A stretch of 5,107 nucleotides of DNA, taken from the NCBI GenBank assembly GCA_014379235.1, contig JACMMD010000207.1:1-5107 (forward strand), read 5' to 3'. The notes below the pieces were generated by a model. The model had not been told where the DNA came from and made no database searches. It saw only the letters and a program-made list of their open reading frames with translations. Source of the DNA: Anaerolineae bacterium. Its GTDB lineage: Bacteria > Chloroflexota > Anaerolineae > Aggregatilineales > Phototrophicaceae. Positions 1 through 5,107 of this stretch are shown here, piece by piece. The position numbers were made by a program, and so were the translations under genes. Positions within the stretch are counted from its first letter, which is position 1, and every line of letters starts with the position of its first letter.

Positions 1-2
1 AC

Positions 3-1505
3 CGCCGCTCGTTGGTCATGCTGTTGGTGACTGCGCTAGGAGAATTGTGGCCGGGTACTAGCGTAAGTATGCGCTATGCCGTGCCGGATGGCGGTTACTA
101 CTGCACGCTGCTGAATCGCGCCTCGCTCAGCGCCGACGAGTTAGAACAGCTAGACGCCCACATGCGCGAGATCGTTGCCGCTGACGATCCCCTCACCAAG
201 AAAATGATGCCGCTCGATGAAGCATTGGCGTTGTTCAAGTCTCGCGGTGAAGACGCCAAAATCCGCCTCATGGAACAGCGCAAACGTCAAGAACTGGCTA
301 TGTATACGCTGCGTGGTCGTGCTGATTATTACTACGGTTACAAGCTGCCATCGACTGGCTACCTGCAATATTTCCGGTTGATTGAGTTGAACGGCGGCTT
401 CATCCTACAATATCCGCGCAAGGAAAACCCCACGCTGCTGCGCGACATCGAACCATCGAACCAGCTTACGAAAGTATTCAATCAGGCCGACGACTGGCTA
501 GACCGCATGAAGGTCGAGGACATCGGGCGGCTGAACCGTATCGTGCGTGAGAATCGCGTAGGTGAGTTGATTCTGGTGGCCGAAGCGCTGCACGAACTGC
601 AGATCGCGCGCATGGCATCGGACATTTACGAGCGCCATCACTCACAGGGTACGCGCCTTGTGCTGATTGCTGGCCCGTCGTCGTCGGGCAAAACCACCTT
701 CGCCAAGCGGCTGGCCATTCAACTGCTGGCGCATGGGTTGCGACCATTCACGCTCGAACTCGATAACTACTTCGTAGACCGTGATCTGACGCCAAAGGAC
801 GAGAACGGCCTTTTCGATTTTGAAGCCTTGCAAGCGATTCACCTGCCGCTGTTCAATAACCACCTACTCGAACTCATGGGCGGCAAATTAGTGCGGATGC
901 CGCGTTTCGATTTCGTGCTTGGCAAAAGCGTCGAGGGGCGACTGGCACAGCTCACCGAGAACCAGATCATCATCATTGAGGGTATTCACGGCCTCAATCC
1001 GGCTCTGGTACCGGATATTCCGCCGGAGAGTATCTATCGCGTGTACGTGTCCGCGCTGACGCAGTTGAACATCGACTCGCACAACCGCGTCCCCACCACC
1101 GACGTGGGTTTACTGCGCCGCCTCGTCCGTGACGCCACGCATCGCGGTCATAACGCCGCCGCGACCATAGATCGTTGGCCGAGCGTCAGACGCGGCGAAA
1201 AGCTTAACATTTTCCCGTATCAAGAGAACGCCGACGCGATGTTTAACTCGGCGCTGGTGTATGAATTAGCGGCGCTGCGCCCGGTTGCCGAACCGCTGCT
1301 ACAGCAGGTTGAGCCGGGTACGCTGGCGCACATCGAGGCCAACCGTCTGTTGTCGTTCATTCGTTGGGTCGTGCCGTTCACCGCAGAGCAAGAGACTAAA
1401 ATCCCCGATACCTCACTCTTACGCGAGTTCATCGGCGGCTCAATCCTCACCGACTACCATCCTGTAGATTTATCAGTGGGAGATGAAGTTCCGCCGGAGA
1501 GTTAA
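3..1505 (+). CDS. Uridine kinase family nucleoside kinase with N-terminal threonyl-tRNA-synthetase-like (SAD-type) domain; 5' end missing
   Basis: The protein probably phosphorylates uridine (or a related nucleoside) in the cytoplasm for pyrimidine salvage. Residues here count from the TTG at position 12. The C-terminal kinase domain shows a Walker A loop GPSSSGKT at 221-228, a substrate-side DNYF at 251-254, a hydrophobic strand ending in EGIHGL at 323-328, and a basic RRLVRDATHRGH lid-like segment at 369-380, all typical of the uridine kinase/phosphoribulokinase P-loop family. Residues 1 to about 180 resemble the second additional domain of threonyl-tRNA synthetase, including YYCTL (29-33), MREIV (51-55) and STGYLQYF (114-121). 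This fusion is a known family of roughly 550 residues. The frame is open to the window edge (RRS precedes the TTG, as expected inside this domain), so the TTG is probably internal and the true start lies upstream. The exact nucleoside specificity cannot be read from the sequence. Confidence 0.85.
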   Translation, partial: RRSLVMLLVTALGELWPGTSVSMRYAVPDGGYYCTLLNRASLSADELEQLDAHMREIVAADDPLTKKMMPLDEALALFKSRGEDAKIRLMEQRKRQELAMYTLRGRADYYYGYKLPSTGYLQYFRLIELNGGFILQYPRKENPTLLRDIEPSNQLTKVFNQADDWLDRMKVEDIGRLNRIVRENRVGELILVAEALHELQIARMASDIYERHHSQGTRLVLIAGPSSSGKTTFAKRLAIQLLAHGLRPFTLELDNYFVDRDLTPKDENGLFDFEALQAIHLPLFNNHLLELMGGKLVRMPRFDFVLGKSVEGRLAQLTENQIIIIEGIHGLNPALVPDIPPESIYRVYVSALTQLNIDSHNRVPTTDVGLLRRLVRDATHRGHNAAATIDRWPSVRRGEKLNIFPYQENADAMFNSALVYELAALRPVAEPLLQQVEPGTLAHIEANRLLSFIRWVVPFTAEQETKIPDTSLLREFIGGSILTDYHPVDLSVGDEVPPES

Positions 1506-1822
1506 AGCTTAAAGCGTTCGGCATCAGGTATCGGTTCGCCAAGATAGGCGAGAACAATCTGTTCGCGTGGGATGCCGCGCTGAATGAGCGCGTCAACGAG
1601 CTGCTTATCCGTAGCATCGGCTTCGATAATGACCTTATCGCCTACCACTCGCGCCAGAACGATAACATCGGCAAATTCATCGCGCTTCGGATAATTCACA
1701 GTTGTTACTGTATAAGTTTGCCGAATATCGTCAAGCACAGGAAATGCAATGAAGTTCATTCCTCTACCACCAACCGCATATTTCTCAACTTCTTCACACA
1801 CAATTTGTATCAAATTATCCAT
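1502..1822 (-). CDS. Protein D: XisI-like small protein (106 aa)
   Basis: The C-terminal half reads GDKVIIEADATDKQLVDAL, then GIPREQIVLAYLGE. This resembles the XisI family, named for a factor controlling fdxN element excision in heterocystous cyanobacteria but widespread in genomes with no such element; its role there is unknown. The length fits the usual 105-115 residues. The middle region (LDDIRQTYTVTTVNYP) matches the family less well, and the usual GW motif is not obvious, so this is a divergent member. The frame could extend to 1966, but the ATG at 1822 is preferred. It has AGGGG five bases upstream, lies two bases after the TAG of gene C, and avoids overlapping C; the extension is shadow sequence. 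Translation is probably coupled to C. No XisH-like partner is visible. Its TAA interlocks with the stop of the convergent kinase gene. Confidence 0.75.
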   Translation of the reverse strand: MDNLIQIVCEEVEKYAVGGRGMNFIAFPVLDDIRQTYTVTTVNYPKRDEFADVIVLARVVGDKVIIEADATDKQLVDALIQRGIPREQIVLAYLGEPIPDAERFKL

Positions 1823-1824
1823 AG

Positions 1825-2373
1825 CTACCCCTGCACAACCACCAGATACACGATATATTGCGCCGGATCGGTCTGATCGACAAATAAATCGTAGTAGGTT
1901 TGCGCGGCACTCCATTCGGAGAACGTCCCACCAACCGAAACGTTCGTATCCTCTGTTTGCCACCAATCCTCATTCGCAAACAGATCGTTATGATTTTCCG
2001 TTGGATTAACGCCTGCTTCGAGCGGCTCAGTAAACCCCAACAACATGGTAAATTCATCTAGGTCATTTGCAGGAAATGAAAAGCGCATCCCGATAACCCG
2101 CTCCTGCATAAAACTGTAGGACGTGCTATGAAAATCGCTTACGTTTTCTGGCAGCGAAAAGCCAAGCATGTTGTCTAAATCATCAACCTCATGGTTAGCT
2201 ACAACTGGAACCATAAAATCTACCATGTGTCCTAAACCCTCGATAGCGCGATAGAGTACATAGAGCGCTCCAATGGCCAACACCATCAGCGCGATTAACG
2301 CGATAAGCGCACACCGCAGCCATCGGCGGCGTTTTAGCGGGTGAAGCGTATGCTGCGTTTCAGTTACCGCCAC
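1825..2373 (-). CDS. Protein C: single-pass membrane-anchored protein of unknown function (182 aa)
   Basis: I do not recognise this gene. The N-terminus is short and basic (KRRR at 14-17), followed by one strongly hydrophobic helix at about 21-42. A soluble acidic domain of about 140 residues follows, so it should sit in the membrane with the domain outside (positive-inside rule). That domain contains SLPENVSDFHSTSY (73-86), a strand-like GMRFSFPANDLDEF (95-108), an EDWW motif (135-138) and a hydrophobic C-terminal strand YIVYLVVVQG. No catalytic motif or lipobox is apparent. The frame is open up to 2529, but the GTG at 2373 is chosen because GGGGA lies upstream and the earlier part overlaps gene B with cysteine-rich, unlikely sequence. 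It overlaps the end of B by 14 bases, suggesting translational coupling. Base composition looks more A+T-rich through C and D than in carB. Confidence 0.8.
   Translation of the reverse strand: MAVTETQHTLHPLKRRRWLRCALIALIALMVLAIGALYVLYRAIEGLGHMVDFMVPVVANHEVDDLDNMLGFSLPENVSDFHSTSYSFMQERVIGMRFSFPANDLDEFTMLLGFTEPLEAGVNPTENHNDLFANEDWWQTEDTNVSVGGTFSEWSAAQTYYDLFVDQTDPAQYIVYLVVVQG
1827..1831 (-). promoter_or_regulatory. Shine-Dalgarno deciding the start of protein D
   Basis: Minus-strand AGGGG lies five bases before the ATG at 1822 and is embedded in the last codons and stop of gene C. It supports the 106-residue start rather than the longer open frame, and indicates that ribosomes finishing C could restart on D. 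Confidence 0.6.
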
Positions 2374-3067
2374 GCACCAATCCCCAATGTCCACCAAACG
2401 CCAGCAGCAGCACGAAAGGAATGGCGAGGATAAACACGTCGCTCGGCTGGCGAAAATACAGGATCGGCCCGAAATCCAGCGGCCAACCACGTAGCCATGT
2501 CGGATCGAGAAAACGTTGATAAGCAGCATAAATCGGCAGGTAGATGCTAATCACCGTGACAAGTACGGCTATCCATTTCGAGAGGTTCAATATCGCGGTC
2601 AGGAAGAAGCCAAGCGCGAGGCTAATACCCGCGAGCAGCAGCATCAGCCAACTGGCTTCCGTGCGGTAGAGCAAGAAGAAATGATAAACGCCCCACGTCA
2701 GCGCGCCCCACACTGCGCTGAGTATGCCCCAGATGACCACCCGCTTCGGCCTCGGCCACAGCGTGCTTAACCGCATCGGGTACTCGCCCGCGATCAATAC
2801 GAGCATACCGAACATCACGCCAAAGGTCAGTCCCACCATGATGCTGTTGGCAAAGCGCTGCAAGGGTAATCGGGCATCGTAACTGATGAAGATAAACACG
2901 CCCATCGCCAACCACGCACTGAGCGCGGCATGTAAAAAGCGCCACATTATCCGCAGTGGGTCAAAGGTGAGATATTCCCATGTCGCCGTTCGCCGCGCAT
3001 TGTTGTAAGCGCGTACTGCTCTATCCGCGCCTTTCCTTCCCCAATCAAAGGTCCTTATATCCGCCAT
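2360..3067 (-). CDS. Protein B: six-helix membrane protein, paralog of A, unknown function (235 aa)
   Basis: This is an integral membrane protein with about six predicted helices near residues 40-62, 74-95, 108-132, 139-160, 164-184 and 211-229, preceded by a basic, probably cytoplasmic N-terminus of about 35 residues. It aligns end to end with protein A at roughly 40% identity by eye. Shared landmarks are WRF (42-44), WLAMG (52-56), GLTFG (79-83), LIAGEYP (91-97) with RL and LWP after it, LALGF (150-154), and YF with a PF helix and a GH near the C-terminus. LIAGEYP follows helix 2 and is the most conserved block, so it may be functionally important. No transporter signature or catalytic motif is recognisable. 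The ATG at 3067 has AGGAG eight bases upstream. It has its own promoter and is followed by overlapping gene C. Confidence 0.85.
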   Translation of the reverse strand: MADIRTFDWGRKGADRAVRAYNNARRTATWEYLTFDPLRIMWRFLHAALSAWLAMGVFIFISYDARLPLQRFANSIMVGLTFGVMFGMLVLIAGEYPMRLSTLWPRPKRVVIWGILSAVWGALTWGVYHFFLLYRTEASWLMLLLAGISLALGFFLTAILNLSKWIAVLVTVISIYLPIYAAYQRFLDPTWLRGWPLDFGPILYFRQPSDVFILAIPFVLLLAFGGHWGLVRGGN

Positions 3068-3070
3068 TCA

Positions 3071-3112
3071 CCACGCTCCTATCCACAACCAGAAATATAG
3101 GGCGGAGCGTGG
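3071..3112 (-). repeat. Inverted repeat spanning promoter PB and the Shine-Dalgarno of gene B
   Basis: Minus-strand CCACGCTCC (3112-3104) and GGAGCGTGG (3079-3071) are perfect 9-base complements around a 24-base loop. The left arm lies between the -35 and -10 boxes, the -10 box is in the loop, and the right arm takes in GGAG of the Shine-Dalgarno just before the ATG at 3067. The layout matches that at gene A although the arm sequences differ. Confidence 0.75.
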
Positions 3113-3123
3113 GTAAATGTCAA
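3094..3123 (-). promoter_or_regulatory. Promoter PB (sigma-70 type) for gene B and probably C and D
   Basis: On the minus strand TTGACA (3123-3118) and TATATT (3099-3094) are 18 bases apart. The -35 box is a full consensus match and the -10 box differs by one base. The predicted start near 3087 leaves a leader of about 20 bases containing AGGAG. The ten bases GTTTGACATT around the -35 box are identical to those of promoter PA. With no gap between B, C and D, this promoter probably drives all three. Confidence 0.75.
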
Positions 3124-3136
3124 ACGCACGTTTCGC

Positions 3137-3817
3137 CTATTCGCGCCCGCGTAGCAACCGCCGCAAATGAGCGCCGAGCGCGATAACGAGCGCAAAGGGA
3201 AGGGCAATCGTGTAAATATGAGTAGGGTGGCTGAAATATACAATTGCAGCCGTACCGCCGTTGTCAGCAAAGTAGCTCTGGAAAGTGATATATAAGGGGA
3301 TGTAGGTGCAGATGGTCGTGACAACAACCGCCAACGAACCCGGCAAATTGAACAGCGCGGTTATCAAAAAGCCGAGTGCTAGACCAACCCCGCCGAAGAG
3401 CATCACAACCCATTCCGGTTCGGCATTGTTTAGGAAAAAGACGTTATAAGCAGCCCAAGCAAGTGTTCCCCATAAACTGCCGAGAACACCCCAAACAATT
3501 AAACGCCCCCATAGCGGCCACAAACCGCCTAACCGGGAAGGATACTCACCGGCTATCAGCGCCAAGAAGCCGATTATCGCACCAAAGGTCAGTCCCATAG
3601 TGACGGCACCACCGAAGCGTTGGGCGTTGTACAGCTCTCCTGACTGAAAGATAGCGTAGATCAACCCACCCATCGCCAACCAACCGCCTAATGTGGCGAA
3701 AACGAAGCGCCATACCACGCGCATCGGCTGATCGGTTAACCGCCGATGCGTTGCCCGTAAGAATGGCGCTTCGCTGCTAGACTGCTCAAGCTGTTCGGAG
3801 TGCGTTATGTTGGCCAT
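3137..3817 (-). CDS. Protein A: six-helix membrane protein, paralog of B, unknown function (226 aa)
   Basis: This is an integral membrane protein with helices near residues 35-57, 69-89, 105-128, 136-157, 161-180 and 202-218 and a polar N-terminus of about 33 residues. It shares with protein B the blocks WRF, WLAMG, GLTFG, LIAGEYP (87-93), LALGF (146-150) and the C-terminal PF...GAH pattern, so the two arose by duplication and then diverged considerably. The N-terminal extensions of A and B are unrelated in sequence. The start at 3817 is chosen over the in-frame ATG at 3847. The latter has no Shine-Dalgarno and falls at about the predicted transcription start, while 3817 has GGGAG eight bases upstream. 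A 69-base gap containing a new promoter separates it from B. Function is unknown; transport, sensing or membrane-partner roles cannot be told apart from sequence alone. Confidence 0.85.
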   Translation of the reverse strand: MANITHSEQLEQSSSEAPFLRATHRRLTDQPMRVVWRFVFATLGGWLAMGGLIYAIFQSGELYNAQRFGGAVTMGLTFGAIIGFLALIAGEYPSRLGGLWPLWGRLIVWGVLGSLWGTLAWAAYNVFFLNNAEPEWVVMLFGGVGLALGFLITALFNLPGSLAVVVTTICTYIPLYITFQSYFADNGGTAAIVYFSHPTHIYTIALPFALVIALGAHLRRLLRGRE

Positions 3818-3821
3818 CGAG

Positions 3822-3877
3822 CATTCTCCCGTGTAGGTTACCGCCATCGGCCACTATATGACGGTCACAGGAGAATG
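3822..3877 (-). repeat. Inverted repeat spanning promoter PA and the Shine-Dalgarno of gene A
   Basis: Minus-strand CATTCTCCTGTG (3877-3866) pairs with CACGGGAGAATG (3833-3822) in 11 of 12 positions, the one exception being a T-G wobble in RNA. Directly inside it ACCGTCA (3865-3859) pairs with TGGCGGT (3846-3840), again with one T-G wobble, leaving a 6-base bulge on one side and a 12-base loop. The right outer arm contains the GGGAG Shine-Dalgarno, the left arms fill the -35/-10 spacer, and the -10 box lies in the loop. It could act as an RNA hairpin in read-through transcripts or as a DNA operator. Confidence 0.75.
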
Positions 3878-3881
3878 TCAA
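3853..3881 (-). promoter_or_regulatory. Promoter PA (sigma-70 type) for gene A
   Basis: On the minus strand TTGACA (3881-3876) and TATAGT (3858-3853) are separated by exactly 17 bases. The -35 box matches the consensus fully and the -10 box in five of six positions. Transcription should begin near 3846, giving a leader of about 29 bases before the ATG at 3817. The -35 box overlaps the carB stop codon, so gene A is transcriptionally separable from carB without any intergenic space. Confidence 0.8.
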
Positions 3882-5107
3882 ACAGGCTTTTCGATGTGAT
3901 GATGCATCTGCAAGCTGCGTACTTTCAGGGGCTTATCGCGCAGCGCGCGTATTCCCTGTACCGTTGCAGCAGCCGCCGTCAGTGTTGTCACTATTGGCAC
4001 ACCATAGAGATGCGCTGTGCCACGCAGCAAGCGCCCGTCGTAGTGTGCTTGACCACCTCGCGGCGTGTTGATAATCAGCGCGATTTCACCAGCGCGAATG
4101 GCATCAACGATATGCGGCGAACCATCGCTTACCTTTTTCACCACACTCACAGGCAGGCCCAGCATGGTCAACCATTCGGCAGTTCCCACTGTAGCTGCCA
4201 GCTTAAAACCCAACTGATGCAAATCGCGCGCGATCTTGCCCACTGCTCCACGATCAAACGGGTTCACACTGATGAACGCTGTGCCACTTTGCGGAAGCCC
4301 TGAACTGCCACTAACCGCTAACTGCGCCTTCGCAAACGCATGTCCGAAACTGGCCGCATGACCCATGACTTCGCCCGTCGAGCGCATCTCCGGCCCCAAG
4401 CGAGCATCGACACCGGGAAACTTTTGAAACGGCAGCACGGCCTCTTTTACAAAGAACCCATCGATGCTCGGTTCTTCGATAAAGCCGATGTCTGCCAGCA
4501 TGATTCCGGTTGCTATCTGCGTCGCGTAATGCGCCAATGGCACAGCCGTCGCCTTGCTGACGAAGGGAACGGTACGGCTGGCGCGAGGGTTGACTTCCAG
4601 CACGTACACGATCTCGTCCTTGATGGCGAACTGGATGTTGAACAACCCCTTCACACCGAGCGCCACGCCGATGCGCTGCGTATATTCGCGGATGATCTCC
4701 ATGTGATAAGCGCTGATCTTGTAAGGCGGCATCACAGATGCCGAATCGCCGCTGTGAACACCCGCTTCTTCGATATGCTCCATGATGCCGCCGATGGTCA
4801 CAAGCTGTCCATCGCACAGCGCATCGACATCGACCTCGAAAGCATCGTCCAAGAAGCGGTCAATCAGCACCGGATGACCGCCCCATGTGATATGGTTATC
4901 CAGCCAGTCGGTCAAACCTTCCGGGTCGAAAGCGATGTTCATACCACGCCCGCCAAGCACATAGCTCGGACGCACCAGCACCGGATAGCCAACCTTTTCG
5001 GCGGCGGCCAGCGCTTCATCGCGGGAGAGCGCCGTCGCGCCATCCGGCTGCGTGATGTCCAACTCAGCCATCAATGCGCCGAAACGGTTGCGATCTTCGG
5101 CAAGGTC
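3878..5107 (-). CDS. carB: Carbamoyl-phosphate synthase large subunit, C-terminal 409 residues
   Basis: CarB makes carbamoyl phosphate from bicarbonate, ammonia (from the CarA glutaminase) and two ATP, feeding pyrimidine and arginine synthesis. This fragment begins at the window edge; the frame stays open to 5107 (DLAEDR, as in CarB), so the full protein of about 1,070 residues starts outside. Fragment residues 46-56 (RPSYVLGGRGM), 110-123 (EHIEEAGVHSGDSA) and 171-179 (EVNPRASRT) belong to the second ATP-grasp domain, which phosphorylates carbamate. From about residue 270 the allosteric MGS-like domain follows, with FISVN (278-282), NTPRGG (347-352) and the TTLTAAAA stretch (374-381). It ends VRSLQMHHHIEKPV, close to the usual CarB tail. 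All recognisable motifs are intact. The terminal TGA lies inside the -35 box of the promoter for gene A. Confidence 0.97.
   Translation of the reverse strand, partial: DLAEDRNRFGALMAELDITQPDGATALSRDEALAAAEKVGYPVLVRPSYVLGGRGMNIAFDPEGLTDWLDNHITWGGHPVLIDRFLDDAFEVDVDALCDGQLVTIGGIMEHIEEAGVHSGDSASVMPPYKISAYHMEIIREYTQRIGVALGVKGLFNIQFAIKDEIVYVLEVNPRASRTVPFVSKATAVPLAHYATQIATGIMLADIGFIEEPSIDGFFVKEAVLPFQKFPGVDARLGPEMRSTGEVMGHAASFGHAFAKAQLAVSGSSGLPQSGTAFISVNPFDRGAVGKIARDLHQLGFKLAATVGTAEWLTMLGLPVSVVKKVSDGSPHIVDAIRAGEIALIINTPRGGQAHYDGRLLRGTAHLYGVPIVTTLTAAAATVQGIRALRDKPLKVRSLQMHHHIEKPV

Noticed and set aside
1502..1515. GCTTTAAGCTTTAA short repeat at the end of gene D as a possible terminator or attachment site
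   Set aside because: It is only a 7-base repeat of coding origin with no G+C-rich stem and no second copy seen elsewhere in the window.
1745..1780. GGRGMN in protein D matching GGRGMN in the CarB ATP-grasp domain
   Set aside because: The shared string is very short, the surrounding sequence does not align, and D is too small to hold an ATP-grasp fold; treated as coincidence.
1823..1966. Forty-eight-residue N-terminal extension of protein D
   Set aside because: It overlaps conserved-looking coding sequence of gene C, has an improbable composition, and the ATG at 1822 has a good Shine-Dalgarno and family-like length.
2374..2529. Fifty-two-residue N-terminal extension of protein C
   Set aside because: It is the alternative frame of gene B, is Cys- and Ser-rich, and precedes the natural basic-plus-helix N-terminus.
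3822..3877. Inverted repeat before gene A as an intrinsic terminator for carB
   Set aside because: No T-run follows the stem, and the stem runs through a near-consensus promoter and into the ribosome binding site.
3800..4303. A 167-codon open frame on the plus strand over the end of carB
   Set aside because: It lies opposite well-conserved CarB sequence, is rich in Cys, His and Arg as expected of a shadow frame, and crosses the promoter of gene A.

Overview
The window is a compact, gene-dense bacterial region with one rightward gene at the left and a block of five leftward genes filling the rest. The likely source is a member of the Chloroflexota, but this is inference. It rests on a uridine kinase fused to a threonyl-tRNA-synthetase-like domain, an XisI-type small protein, and a CarB allosteric domain of the 'INTPRGG' type. 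No rRNA or other phylogenetic marker is present, so the assignment is moderate at best.

Layout. Positions 3-1505 (+) hold the 3' part of a nucleoside (uridine) kinase family gene, cut by the left edge. Its stop codon interlocks with the stop of the convergent minus-strand block. Reading the minus strand from the right edge: the C-terminal 409 codons of carB (5107-3878); a six-helix membrane protein A (3817-3137); its divergent paralog B (3067-2360); a single-pass membrane-anchored protein C (2373-1825, GTG start overlapping the end of B); and a 106-residue XisI-like protein D (1822-1502, starting two bases after the stop of C). B, C and D are tightly packed and look co-transcribed.

Regulation. 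Each of the two paralogs A and B has its own strong sigma-70-type promoter (TTGACA-N17-TATAGT and TTGACA-N18-TATATT). In both, an inverted repeat places one arm between the -35 and -10 boxes and the other arm over the Shine-Dalgarno sequence, with the -10 box in the loop. The arm sequences differ between the two promoters but the geometry is the same. RNA reading through from upstream could fold and hide the ribosome binding site, whereas RNA from the local promoter would lack the upstream arm. Alternatively the dyads are operators. This shared architecture is the most interesting signal here.

Gene relationships. carB (pyrimidine and arginine biosynthesis) and the uridine kinase homolog (pyrimidine salvage) are metabolically related but on opposite strands. 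The A-B-C-D cluster between them has no recognised function beyond being membrane-centred. No tRNA, rRNA, CRISPR array, insertion sequence or convincing intrinsic terminator was seen, and no gene-free stretch exceeds 70 bases.
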